From Variovorax guangxiensis (GTDB lineage Bacteria > Pseudomonadota > Gammaproteobacteria > Burkholderiales > Burkholderiaceae_C), in NCBI RefSeq assembly GCF_003952165.1, contig NZ_RXFT01000023.1, positions 1 to 64,000 of the forward strand: a stretch of 64,000 nucleotides of DNA, given 5' to 3'. Positions 26,084-36,200 of this stretch are shown here, in pieces. How positions within the stretch are numbered: the stretch's first letter is position 1; every line of letters starts with the position of its first letter. A model generated the notes under the pieces. That model was given only the letters and a program-made list of their open reading frames with translations. It made no database searches and had not been told where the DNA came from. A program made the translations under genes and the position numbers.

Positions 26084-26899
26084 ATGACCACCGCCGCCGA
26101 ATTCCTCAAGGCCGCCGACCCCGCTGCAGCCCTCAAGGCCCTGAGCGACGACGTGCGCGCCAAGCCTTCCGACAGCAAGCACCGCGTGTTCATGGCGCAG
26201 CTGCTGTGCGTGCTGGGGCAGTGGGAGCGCGCGCTCAACCAGCTCACCGTGGCCGCCGAGCTCGACGCGCTGGCCGTGCCCATGAAGCAGGTCTACGGCG
26301 AGGCCGTGCGCTGCGAGGGCCTGCGCGCCGAAGTGTTCGCCGGCACGCGCACGCCGATGATCTTCGGCCAGCCCGACGAATGGCTGGCGCTGCTCATCGA
26401 GTCGCTGCTGCGCCAGGGCCGCGGCGAGAGCGAGCTGGCGGAAGACCTGCGCCAGCGCGCCTTCGACGGCGCGCCCGCCATCGGCGGCACCGTCGACGGC
26501 AAGCCCTTCGAATGGCTCTCCGACGCCGACATGCGGCTGGGCCCTGTGCTCGAGGCCTTCGTCAACGGCAAGTACTACTGGATTCCGTACGCGCGCCTCG
26601 CGCACATCAAGATCGAGCCGCCCGAGGACCTGCGCGACTGCGTATGGATGCCCGCGCACCTGCAGTTCGAGAACGGCGGCGAGACGCTCGCGCTCATTCC
26701 CACGCGCTACGAAGGCACCGAGAAGCAGGAAGACGGCGAGCTGCGCCTCGCACGCAAGACCGAGTGGCGCGAGCTGCGCCCGGAGGTCTGGGCGGGCTTC
26801 GGCCAGCGCGTGCTCAGCAGCAGCGACGGCAATGAGTACGCGCTGATGGACGTGCGCGAGATCCTCTTCACGCCGGCCGAAGGTGCCGTCGATGGCTGA
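26084..26899 (+). CDS. tagJ: T6SS accessory protein TagJ (ImpE/HsiE)
   Basis: 271 residues, full length. The N-terminal TPR-like part has A-L-K-A-L-S-D-D-V-R-A-K-P and F-M-A-Q-L-L-C-V-L-G-Q-W-E-R-A-L-N-Q-L. The C-terminal ImpE part shows F-E-W-L-S-D-A-D-x-R-L-G-P-V-L-E, N-G-K-Y-Y-W-I-P and R-L-A-R-K-T-E-W. TagJ binds the N-terminus of the sheath protein TssB and helps ClpV-driven sheath recycling. It overlaps tssE by eight bases. Confidence 0.95.
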   Translation: MTTAAEFLKAADPAAALKALSDDVRAKPSDSKHRVFMAQLLCVLGQWERALNQLTVAAELDALAVPMKQVYGEAVRCEGLRAEVFAGTRTPMIFGQPDEWLALLIESLLRQGRGESELAEDLRQRAFDGAPAIGGTVDGKPFEWLSDADMRLGPVLEAFVNGKYYWIPYARLAHIKIEPPEDLRDCVWMPAHLQFENGGETLALIPTRYEGTEKQEDGELRLARKTEWRELRPEVWAGFGQRVLSSSDGNEYALMDVREILFTPAEGAVDG

Positions 26900-27407
26900 G
26901 CTCACCGCGCAGGAGCGGCTGCAGCCCTCGCTGCTCGACCGCCTCGTCGACAACGCGCCCGACGAGAAGCGCGAGAGCGACGACAAGCGCACGCTGACCA
27001 AGCAGGCGCTGCGCCAGGCCGTGCTGCGCGACCTGGGCTGGCTCTTCAACGCCACCGGCTACGGCCTCTCGATGGACGACAGGCAGTACCCCAACGCGGC
27101 GCGTTCGGTCATCAACTACGGATTGCCTATGCTGTCTGGCCAGTTCACCTCGTCGGTGCAGCGTGTCAGCATGGAACAGGCTTTGAAGAACGCAATCCTG
27201 CAGTTCGAGCCACGCATCCTGTCCCGAACACTCGAAGTCGAACTCATCATGGAGGGCCCGGCACTTGACTCGCACAACAGCATCGGCCTGCAGATCCGCG
27301 GCATGCTGTGGGCGCAGCCCGTGCCGCTGGAGTTCCTGATGCGAAGCCGCGTAGACCTGGAAGAAGGTCGCATCGAGATAGTGGACATGGCGCAAAACCC
27401 GAGATGA
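26892..27407 (+). CDS. tssE: T6SS baseplate subunit TssE (gp25-like)
   Basis: 171 residues, a typical length. The N-terminus R-L-Q-P-S-L-L-D-R-L and the gp25 core L-R-Q-A-V-L-R-D-L-G-W-L-F-N-A-T, then V-I-N-Y-G-L-P, are diagnostic, as is F-E-P-R-I-L. TssE is the wedge protein of the baseplate that connects to the sheath. ATG at 26,892 inside the tagJ stop region is chosen over a GTG nine bases earlier. Only seven bases separate its stop from tssF. Confidence 0.95.
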   Translation: MAELTAQERLQPSLLDRLVDNAPDEKRESDDKRTLTKQALRQAVLRDLGWLFNATGYGLSMDDRQYPNAARSVINYGLPMLSGQFTSSVQRVSMEQALKNAILQFEPRILSRTLEVELIMEGPALDSHNSIGLQIRGMLWAQPVPLEFLMRSRVDLEEGRIEIVDMAQNPR

Positions 27408-27414
27408 GTCCGCC

Positions 27415-29307
27415 ATGGACCCCAGGCTGCTGAGTCTGTACGAACAGGAACTGCGCTACTTCCGCGAAAGCTCTTCAGAGTTCGCACGCGCATTTCCAAA
27501 GATTGCGCATCGGCTCGGCATCGAAGGCCAGGAGGTCGCCGATCCGTACGTGGAGCGGCTCATCGAGGCCACCGCATTCCTCTCGGCGCGCGTGGGCCTG
27601 AAGCTCGACGCCGAATACCCGCGCTTCACCGGGCACCTGCTCGATATCGTGTATCCGCACTTCCTCGCGCCGACGCCGGCGATGGTGGTGGTCTCGTTCG
27701 CGCCGGATCCCGACGACGCCAACCTCGCCACCGGCCCGAGCCTGCCGCGCGGCAGCGGCCTGCGCGCGCGGCAGGCGGTGGGGCAGAACACGCACTGCGA
27801 GTTCCGCACAGCCAGCGCATTGCGCATCTGGCCCATCGAGGTGCAGCGCGCGCAGTACTTCACCTACGCGCCCGACCTGCCGCTCAACACGCATCCGCAG
27901 TCGCGCGCGATCCGCGGCGGCCTGCGCATCGTGCTGCGCGCCACGGCCGGGCTGGACTTCAGCCAGATCGCGCTCGACGATCTCGTGCTGCACTTCGGCG
28001 GCGCGGAAGACGTGGCCTGGCAGCTGCACGAATGCGCGCTGGGCCAGCCCATCGGTGTGCTGGTGCGGCCGCTGGGGCCGGGCGGCGGCCTGCAGGGCAC
28101 GCCGCGCAGCCTGCCGCCGAGCGCCATCGGCGCGGTCGGCTTCGAGGACGACGAGGCGCTGCTGCCCGTCACGGCCACCGGCTTCTCGGGCTTCAGGCTG
28201 CTGCAGGAGTACTTCGCCTTTCCCCAGCGCTTCCAGTTCGTGCGCATCGGCGGGCTGAAGGCGCTGCTGGCCCAGATGCCGGTGGGCGAGGTCGAGATCG
28301 TGCTGCTGTTCTCGCGCGGCGACGCGGCTCTCGAAAAGCTCGTGAGCGCCGACAACGTGCTGCTGCACTGCGTGCCCGCGGTGAACCTCTTCAGCAAGCG
28401 GCTCGACCGCGTGCCGCTGAACGAGGGCGTGAGCCAGTTCCACCTGGTGCCCGACCGCACGCGGCCGCAGGACTTCGAGGTGCACACCGTCACCGAGGTC
28501 ATCGGCCACGGCACGCCGGGCGCCGATGCGGCGGCGGCCGAGCAGCCGTTCCGGCCCTTCTACTCGGCCTTCCACGGCAGCCGCCTGAGCCATCCGGCCT
28601 ACTTCACGACCACGCGCGAGCCGCGCATGCTGTCGGTGCGCCAGCGCACGGAGGGCAACCGCAGCAGCCACATCGGCTCCGAGGTCTACATGCAGATCGT
28701 CGATCCGCAGCAGGCGCCGTACGCGGCCACGCTGCGGCAGCTGGCGGTGACCGCGCTGTGCACCAACCGCGACCTGCCCCTCTTGATGCCGCTGGGCCGC
28801 GAGAACGACTTCGACTGCGTCGATTCATTCCCCGTGCAGCGCGTGCGCATGGTGCGCGGTCCCTCGCGGCCGGTGTCGCCGGTGGTGAGCCAGGGGCTGG
28901 GCTGGCGCGTGGTCGACCATCTCGCGCTCAACTACCTGTCGCTGTCCGACAGCACGCCGGAGCAGGGCGCGGCCGCGCTGCGCGAGACGCTGATGCTCTA
29001 CGCGGTGCATGCGGACGAGATGCGCCAGGGCCAGGTGCGCGGGCTGCTTTCGGTGAAGTGCAAGCCGGTGGCGCGCCGCCTGCCGCTGAAGGGGCCGATC
29101 GCCTTCGGCCGCGGGCTGGAGGTGACGCTGGAAGTCGACAAGGACGCCTTCCACGGCCACAGCAGCTTTCTCTTCGGTGCCGTGCTGGCGCGCTTTCTGT
29201 CGCGCCACGTGGAGGTGAACCATTTCGTCGAGACCGTGCTGCGCATCGCGGGCAAGGGCGAGACCATGCGCTGGAGGCCGCTGTGCGGGACGCGGCAGAT
29301 CCTGTGA
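27415..29307 (+). CDS. tssF: T6SS baseplate subunit TssF
   Basis: 630 residues, as expected for TssF (VasA). The N-terminus L-L-S-L-Y-E-Q-E-L-R-Y-F-R-E is diagnostic, followed by A-F-P-K-I-A-H-R-L-G, D-P-Y-V-E-R-L-I-E and L-D-x-x-Y-P-R-F-T. The C-terminus (H-V-E-V-N-H-F-V-E-T-V-L and M-R-W-R-P-L-C-G-T-R) is also family-typical. With TssG it forms the baseplate wedge around VgrG. The stop overlaps the tssG GTG by four bases. Confidence 0.97.
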   Translation: MDPRLLSLYEQELRYFRESSSEFARAFPKIAHRLGIEGQEVADPYVERLIEATAFLSARVGLKLDAEYPRFTGHLLDIVYPHFLAPTPAMVVVSFAPDPDDANLATGPSLPRGSGLRARQAVGQNTHCEFRTASALRIWPIEVQRAQYFTYAPDLPLNTHPQSRAIRGGLRIVLRATAGLDFSQIALDDLVLHFGGAEDVAWQLHECALGQPIGVLVRPLGPGGGLQGTPRSLPPSAIGAVGFEDDEALLPVTATGFSGFRLLQEYFAFPQRFQFVRIGGLKALLAQMPVGEVEIVLLFSRGDAALEKLVSADNVLLHCVPAVNLFSKRLDRVPLNEGVSQFHLVPDRTRPQDFEVHTVTEVIGHGTPGADAAAAEQPFRPFYSAFHGSRLSHPAYFTTTREPRMLSVRQRTEGNRSSHIGSEVYMQIVDPQQAPYAATLRQLAVTALCTNRDLPLLMPLGRENDFDCVDSFPVQRVRMVRGPSRPVSPVVSQGLGWRVVDHLALNYLSLSDSTPEQGAAALRETLMLYAVHADEMRQGQVRGLLSVKCKPVARRLPLKGPIAFGRGLEVTLEVDKDAFHGHSSFLFGAVLARFLSRHVEVNHFVETVLRIAGKGETMRWRPLCGTRQIL

Positions 29308-30422
29308 CCGGCAACCTGGCCAGCGCTGCCCGCGCGCCCGGGCAGGGCGCGGGCACCGTGCAGGCCCGCGTCGATGCCGCGCTGCGCGGCTGGTCGGCCC
29401 AGCCCTGGGCCTTCGACTACTTCGCGGTGATGCGCCGGCTGGAGTCGGTCGCGAAGACCACGCCGCGCTGGGGCCGCGCGCTGCTGCCCGGTGCCGAGCC
29501 GGTGCGCGTGGGGCAGGAGCCTTCGCTCTCGTTCGCGCCCGCGAGCTTCAGCCGCTTCGAGCCCGCCACCGTGCATTCGCCGCCGCGCCTGCGCCAGCAG
29601 TTCTTCGGCTACATCGGCCCCAACGGGCCGCTGCCGGTGCACCTGAGCGACTTCATCCGCGAGCGCAGCCTGAACCATGGCGACCCGACCTGGCTGGCCT
29701 TTCTCGACAGCTTCTCGCACCGCTTCTCGCTGCACTTCTACCGCGCGTGGGCGCAGTCGCGTCCGGCCGTGGCGCTGGACCGGCCGGGCGAGGACCGCTT
29801 CCGCCTGCAGATCGGCGCGCTGGTGGGCATCGGCGCGCCGGGCCGCGTGGAGCGCGACGAGATCCATGACGACGCGCGGCTGCACTTCTCGGGCTGGCTC
29901 GCGCGACGCGTGCACAACGTGGAGAGCGTGGAGTCGGTGCTGTGCTGCTACTTCGGCGTGCCGGTGAAGCTGGAGCGCTGGGTCGGCCACTGGATGAGCC
30001 TGCCCGCCGGCGAACTTACGCGGCTGGGGCAGGGCGAGAGCTCGCGCTCCATGGGGATGGGCGCCATGCTCGGCACCCGTGCGTGGGACCGCCAGCACCG
30101 CGTGCGCCTGCATCTGGGCCCGCTCACGCTCGAGCAGTACCGCATGTTCCTGCCCATCGGCGATGCGCGCCCCGTGCTGCAGCGCTGGATGCAGCAGCTG
30201 CTCGGCGACGAGCTCGAGTGGGACGCAGAACTCGTGCTCGAGAAGGCGCAGGTGCCGCTCACGCGACTTGGCGACGCGAAGGGCAGCGCGCCCCGCCTCG
30301 GCTGGGTGTCGTGGCTCGGCCAGCGCCCGCGCTCGCGCGACGCGGCCGACGTGCGCATCGGCAGCCAGTCTTTCAACAAGCCCACCTTCATTCGTTCAGA
30401 AGAGATACGGAGTCCCTCATGA
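29304..30422 (+). CDS. tssG: T6SS baseplate subunit TssG
   Basis: 372 residues. The start is GTG in a GTGA overlap with tssF. F-D-Y-F-A-V-M-R-R-L-E and S-L-S-F-A-P-A-S-F at the N-terminus, then F-F-G-Y-I-G-P-N-G-P-L-P-x-H-L-S and F-L-D-S-F-S-H-R, are diagnostic of TssG (VasB). It pairs with TssF in a 2:1 TssF:TssG wedge. It overlaps the ClpV start by ATGA, so the operon from tagJ to tssH is continuous. Confidence 0.96.
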   Translation: MTGNLASAARAPGQGAGTVQARVDAALRGWSAQPWAFDYFAVMRRLESVAKTTPRWGRALLPGAEPVRVGQEPSLSFAPASFSRFEPATVHSPPRLRQQFFGYIGPNGPLPVHLSDFIRERSLNHGDPTWLAFLDSFSHRFSLHFYRAWAQSRPAVALDRPGEDRFRLQIGALVGIGAPGRVERDEIHDDARLHFSGWLARRVHNVESVESVLCCYFGVPVKLERWVGHWMSLPAGELTRLGQGESSRSMGMGAMLGTRAWDRQHRVRLHLGPLTLEQYRMFLPIGDARPVLQRWMQQLLGDELEWDAELVLEKAQVPLTRLGDAKGSAPRLGWVSWLGQRPRSRDAADVRIGSQSFNKPTFIRSEEIRSPS

Positions 30423-33133
30423 GTGAAATCAGCCGCACCGCCCTTTTCGGCAAGCTCAACTCGCTGGCCTACAAGGCCATCGAAGGCGCCACCGTGTTCT
30501 GCAAGATGCGGGGCAATCCGTACGTGGAGCTGGAGCACTGGTTCGCGCAGCTGCTGCAGGCGCAGGACTCCGACCTGCACCGCGTGATCCAGCACTACGG
30601 TCTCGACGTGTCGGTCATCGCCAAGGACATGACCGCCGCGCTCGACCGCCTGCCGCGCGGCGCCACCGCCATCAGCGACTTCTCGCCGCACATCGAGAAC
30701 GCCATCGAGCGCGCATGGACCTACGCCACGCTGCAGTTCGGCGAGGCGCAGGTGCGTACCGGCTACCTGCTGGTGGGCATGCTGAAGACGCAGAGCCTGC
30801 GCAACCCGCTGTTCGGCCTGTCGAAGCAGTTCGAGAAAGTGAAGGTCGAGGACCTGGCCGACAACTTCGCGAAGATCTGCGATGCCTCGCCCGAGGCGCA
30901 GATGCGCGCGCAGGACGGCACCGGCTTGGGGCAAGGCGCGCCCGGCGAGGACTCCGGCGCGATGGCGCCGGCCGCCATGGGCAAGGGCGACGCTCTCAAG
31001 AAGTTCGCGGTCGACCTCACCGAGAAGGCGAAGAAGGGCGAGATGGACCCGGTGACGGGCCGCGACGAGGAGATCCGCCAGATCGTCGACATCCTCATGC
31101 GCCGCCGCCAGAACAACCCGCTGCTCACCGGCGAGGCCGGCGTCGGCAAGACGGCCGTGGTGGAAGGCTTCGCGCAGCGCCTGGCGCGCGGCGACGTGCC
31201 GCCGCAGCTGAAGGACGTGAAGCTGCTCACGCTGGACATCGGCCTGCTGCAGGCCGGCGCGAGCATGAAGGGCGAGTTCGAGCAGCGCCTGCGCCAGGTG
31301 ATCGACGAGGTGCAGAGCTCGCCCACGCCCATCATCCTTTTCATCGACGAGATCCACACGCTGGTGGGGGCGGGCGGCGCGGCCGGCACCGGCGACGCGG
31401 CCAACCTGCTCAAGCCGGCGCTCGCGCGCGGCAACCTGCGCACCATCGGCGCCACCACCTGGGCCGAGTACAAGAAATACATCGAGAAGGACCCGGCACT
31501 CACCCGCCGCTTCCAGGTCGTCCAGGTGCCAGAGCCCGACGAGACCAAGGCCATCCTGATGTTGCGCGGCGTGGCCAGCGTGCTCGAGAAGCACCATCGC
31601 GTGCAGCTGCTCGACGAGGCCATCGAGGCGGCGGTGAAGCTGAGCCACCGCTACATTCCCGCGCGCCAGCTGCCCGACAAGGCCGTGAGCCTGCTGGACA
31701 CCGCCTGCGCGCGCGTGGCCGTGTCGCAGCACGCGACGCCGCCCGAGGTGGAAGACTGCATGCGCCGCATCGAGGGGCTGACGGTGGAGCAGGAGATCAT
31801 CGGGCGCGAAGAGGCCATCGGCATCGACGTGACCAAGCGCGCCGCGCAGGTGGCCGCGCTGCTGGCCGAGTCGAAGGTGCAGCTCGATGCGCTCAACGCC
31901 CGCTGGCAGGAAGAGAAAGGGCTGGTCGACCGGCTGCTGGAGCTGCGCAGCAAGCTGCGCGCGGGGAACAAGCCGGTGGACACGCCCGCTGCCGCCAATG
32001 CCGATGCGGCCGCACCTGCCGCCGCCGCTGAAGCCGCACCCGACCGCGCCGCGCTGCTGGCTGAACTGCACGAGCTGCAGGCGAAGATCCACGCGGTGCA
32101 GGGCGAGTCGCCGCTGATCCTGCCTTCGGTCGACGAGCAGGCCGTGGCCTCGGTGGTCGCCGACTGGACCGGCATTCCCGTCGGCCGCATGGTCAAGAAC
32201 GAGGTGGAGGCGGTGCTCAAGCTCGCCGACACGCTCAACCAGCGCGTGATCGGACAGAAGCACGGCCTGGAGATGATCGCGCGGCGCATCCAGACCTCGC
32301 GCGCGCGGCTGGACAACCCGCAGAAGCCCATCGGCGTGTTCATGCTGTGCGGCACCTCCGGCGTGGGCAAGACCGAGACCGCGCTCGCGCTGGCCGAGGC
32401 GCTGTACGGCGGCGAGCAGAACATCATCACCATCAACATGAGCGAGTTCCAGGAGGCGCACACCGTCTCCACGCTCAAGGGCGCGCCTCCGGGCTACGTG
32501 GGCTACGGCGAGGGCGGCATCCTGACCGAGGCGGTGCGTCGCCGCCCGTACAGCGTGGTGCTGCTCGACGAGGTGGAGAAGGCCCACCCCGACGTGCACG
32601 AGATCTTCTTCCAGGTCTTCGACAAGGGCTGGATGGAAGACGGCGAGGGCCGGATGATCGACTTCAAGAACACCATCATCCTGCTGACCACCAATGCCGG
32701 CAGCGAGCTGGTGATGAGCATGTGCCGCGACCCCGAGCTGTTGCCCGACCCCAACGCGCTGGCCGATGCGCTGAAGGCGCCGCTGATGAAGGTGTTCCCG
32801 CCCGCGCTGCTGGGCCGCATCGTCACCATTCCCTACTACCCGCTGTCGCCCGAGATGATGAAGAAGATCGTGCGGCTGCAGCTGGGCCGCATCAAGAAGC
32901 GCGTGGAAACCAACCACGGCGTGCCTTTCGAGTACAGCGACGCGGTGGTCGACCAGGTGGTCGCGCGCTGCCAGGACCCGGAGTCGGGCGGGCGCGTGAT
33001 CGACGCGATCCTCACCAACACCGTGCTGCCGACGATCTCGGTCGAGTACCTGCAGCGGCTGGCCTCGGGCGGCGAGATCCGCCGGGTCGCGCTCGACGTG
33101 AAGGACGCGGACTTCACCTACGCCTTCGACTGA
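30419..33133 (+). CDS. tssH: T6SS sheath-recycling ATPase TssH (ClpV)
   Basis: 904 residues. The N-domain (1-155) is the TssB/C-binding ClpN repeat (L-N-S-L-A-Y-K-A-I-E-G-A). AAA+ module 1 has Walker A G-E-A-G-V-G-K-T (238-245) and Walker B I-L-F-I-D-E-I-H. Module 2 has G-T-S-G-V-G-K-T (645-652) and V-V-L-L-D-E-V-E-K-A-H-P. An unusual Ala-rich insert (A-A-A-N-A-D-A-A-A-P-A-A) sits in the middle domain. ClpV disassembles the contracted TssB/TssC sheath in the cytoplasm. The start is the ATGA overlap with tssG. Confidence 0.97.
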   Translation: MSEISRTALFGKLNSLAYKAIEGATVFCKMRGNPYVELEHWFAQLLQAQDSDLHRVIQHYGLDVSVIAKDMTAALDRLPRGATAISDFSPHIENAIERAWTYATLQFGEAQVRTGYLLVGMLKTQSLRNPLFGLSKQFEKVKVEDLADNFAKICDASPEAQMRAQDGTGLGQGAPGEDSGAMAPAAMGKGDALKKFAVDLTEKAKKGEMDPVTGRDEEIRQIVDILMRRRQNNPLLTGEAGVGKTAVVEGFAQRLARGDVPPQLKDVKLLTLDIGLLQAGASMKGEFEQRLRQVIDEVQSSPTPIILFIDEIHTLVGAGGAAGTGDAANLLKPALARGNLRTIGATTWAEYKKYIEKDPALTRRFQVVQVPEPDETKAILMLRGVASVLEKHHRVQLLDEAIEAAVKLSHRYIPARQLPDKAVSLLDTACARVAVSQHATPPEVEDCMRRIEGLTVEQEIIGREEAIGIDVTKRAAQVAALLAESKVQLDALNARWQEEKGLVDRLLELRSKLRAGNKPVDTPAAANADAAAPAAAAEAAPDRAALLAELHELQAKIHAVQGESPLILPSVDEQAVASVVADWTGIPVGRMVKNEVEAVLKLADTLNQRVIGQKHGLEMIARRIQTSRARLDNPQKPIGVFMLCGTSGVGKTETALALAEALYGGEQNIITINMSEFQEAHTVSTLKGAPPGYVGYGEGGILTEAVRRRPYSVVLLDEVEKAHPDVHEIFFQVFDKGWMEDGEGRMIDFKNTIILLTTNAGSELVMSMCRDPELLPDPNALADALKAPLMKVFPPALLGRIVTIPYYPLSPEMMKKIVRLQLGRIKKRVETNHGVPFEYSDAVVDQVVARCQDPESGGRVIDAILTNTVLPTISVEYLQRLASGGEIRRVALDVKDADFTYAFD

Positions 33134-33142
33134 CATGACACA

Positions 33143-33240
33143 CACCCCCAGTCTTCGCGCACTTCGTGTCGCTTCGCCAACCCCCTTGCAGGGGGCAACG
33201 CCTGCGGCCCGGCAAAGCCGGTTCCGCGGCGTTTCGCGAA
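33143..33240 (-). repeat. Dispersed 98-bp intergenic repeat, copy B (inverted relative to copy A)
   Basis: This is the reverse complement of 21,241-21,338 with 8 mismatches and no gaps. It fills most of the gap between tssH and the first vgrG. It contains CCCCCTTGCAGGGGG, a perfect 6-bp-stem dyad. Confidence 0.85.
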
Positions 33241-33284
33241 CTGGCCGCGACGACTGACGCCGCATTGACGCAAGAGACCAAGAA

Positions 33285-36200
33285 ATGGCCGACAACGAGT
33301 TCCGCATCGAGAGCGATTCACCCGCCAAGGACGACCTGATGTTCTGGCGCATCGTGGGGCACGAGGCGCTGGCGCGCCCGTCGGCCTATGAGCTCACGGT
33401 GATCTCGACGAACAAGGCCATCGACGCCAAGGACATCCTCGGGCATGCCTTCGACGTGGTGATCGGGTTCAAGGACGCCGATGGCGCAACGCACGAGCGC
33501 CATTGCCAGGGCCATGCGGTGCGCTTCGTGCGCGCGGGCCACATGGGGCGGCACTACGAATACCGCATCACCCTGCGCTCGTGGTTCTGGCTGCTCACCA
33601 AGCGCGCCAACTCCCGCATCCTGCAGGAGAAAAAGGTGCTCGAAGTGCTCGACGCGGTGTTCGAGGACAGCCCCATCAAGCGCTTCAAGAAGACCAAGGC
33701 CGACAACGTGGTCGGCACGCACAACCCGCGCCGCTACTGCGTGCAGCACCAGGAAAGCGACTACAGCTTTCTATCGCGCCTGCTGGAGGACGAGGGCATC
33801 TACTACTGGTTCGACGCGCACGACGCGCCCGGCACCATGCATCTTTCGGACGCCAGCGACATGGCGCACGAGAAGCTGCCGGCGGCCGACACCCTGCGCC
33901 ACATGGCCGTCAACGCCGCCGAACCGCGCTTCAACGAGATCTCGCGCTGGGTGAGCGGACGCCAGTTCGACACCGGCAAGCACGCCTCGCGCGACAGCGA
34001 CTTCAAGGCCATCAAGAAGAAACTGGGCGCCGACATCGATGCGTCGGACGACCACGAGCTCGCGAGCCTGGAGCTCTTCGAGTTCCCGGGCGGCTACTTC
34101 AGCGGCGACGACGCCGAGACCCGCGCCAAGCTGCGCGGCGACGAACTCAACGCGCGCCGCGACCGCCACTGGGCCGTGACGCCGTGGCCCGACGTCACGG
34201 CCGGGCGCGGCTTCAAGTACGAAGGCGACCCCGACGGCACGCGCAACGGCGACTACGTGATCGCGGCCTGCACCTTCGTCGCCAGCCATCGCGGCTACGA
34301 GGGCGTCAGCGGCAACACCCCGGCGCAGCCCGTGCATGCCGCGCTGACCGACGTGCTGCGCGACGACGCGGTGAACGCCGACACGCTGCCGGTGCTCGAA
34401 GAGATCATCGCGGCCACGCCCGCGCTCTCGGCCGCGCAGACCGGCAGCAGCATCTTCCTGCTCACCGTGATGCCGGTCGAGCGCCTGTTCCGCACGCCCC
34501 GCCTCACGCCACGCGTGACCATGCCGGGCCCGCAGACCGCCATCGTCGTCGGCCCCAAGGGCGACGAGCTGCACGTGGACGACCACGGCCGCGTGAAGGT
34601 GCACTTCCACTGGGACCGCTACGACGAGAGCAACGAGAAGTCGACCTGCTGGATCCGCGTGTCGCAGCCCTGGGGCGGCAAGGGCTGGGGCGGCTACTTC
34701 ATTCCGCGCATCGGCCAGGAGGTGATCGTCGACTTCCTCAACGGCGACCCCGACCGGCCCATCATCATGGGGCGCGTCTACAACGACGAGCAGCCCATTC
34801 CCTACAAGTCGCCGACGCAGAGCGGCTTCAAGACCCGCTCCACGCCCGGCGGCGGCTCTTCGAACTACAACGAGATCATGTTCGAGGACAAGAAGGGCGA
34901 GGAAAAGATCAACATCCACGCCGAACTCGACATGAGCCGCAGCGTGGAGCGCGACGACTCCACCACCATCGACCGCGACCAGAGCGTCACCGTCAAGCGC
35001 GACCAGACCAACCACGTCGACCGCGACCGCAAGAGCACGGTGACGCGCAACGACACCAACATGGTGGTGGTGGACCAGAAGAACACGGTCAAGGGGAAGC
35101 AGAACAACCAGGTGGTGGGCAACCGCGATACCTTCGTCGACAGCAACGATTCGCTCAAGGTGAAGGGCACCAGCACCCACGAAGTCGTCGGCGCGCGCAG
35201 CGACATCTCCCGTGCCGGCGAAACCCGCAGCGTGACCGGCAACCAGACCATCACCGTCAGCGGAAACCTGACCTACAAGGCCGCGAAGATGAGCTTCGAG
35301 GCCGCGCACATCGACTGGATGGTGACCGGTGCGAGCTCGAAGTACATCACGGTGCCCACCGGGCCGCTGCACCTGATGGCCAACAAGATCAAGCTGATGA
35401 GCAACACCGGCATCGAGATGATGGCGGTGGGCAACATCGACGCGACCTCCATCGGCAGCAACACCACGGTGCTTGGGCCGAACTCGAGCGGGTACATCGG
35501 CACCAACAGCGAAGCGAACCTGGGCATCGCGCGCGCCACGTTCATGGGACTGAGCATCGACAACGCTCTTGCGCTGAGCATGTCGAACTTCGTGGGCATC
35601 AAGATCGACAACACCGCGGGGATCGCGATCGATACCGTGGCAGCCGTGGCGATCGAGCAGAGGACCAGCAACGTGCGGCAATCAACTCTGCAGTGCTTCA
35701 CCCCCGGTGCGGGCGGCAGTGCGGGTGCAGGTGCCGCGGCCGCCGCTGCGTTGGGGGCGGTCGCCGGCGCGGGCAGTGCGATCAAGGACGTGCTCGCCAC
35801 GCTGGACCAGTACGCGGCGGCCGAGGAGCAGCTGACGACCGCGTCCAAGGAAGCGGCGGCGGCCGGCCTGCCCGGTCTCGCCGGGCGCCTGTCCAACCTG
35901 GCGACCATCACTCGCATGCGGCACAACCAGGGGATCATGGGCGCGGTGCCTGTGCTCGGAACGGGACTCGAGGTGTTCCTGGAAGTTTTCGTCGGCAGCG
36001 ACTCGACCGGGACCGGTGCGCTGGCCGGCGATCAGTCGAAAAACGCAGACGGCACGAACGCCGCGCCGCCGCCGCCGCCCGGCGAGATCGAGCCGACGCA
36101 GGCATGGCAGCCGCCGCCGCCCGGTAGCGGGCCGGCGGGTGGCTCTTCGGGTACGGGGAGCACCGGTGGCGGGAGTGGTGGCAGCAGTGGAGGCACAGGT

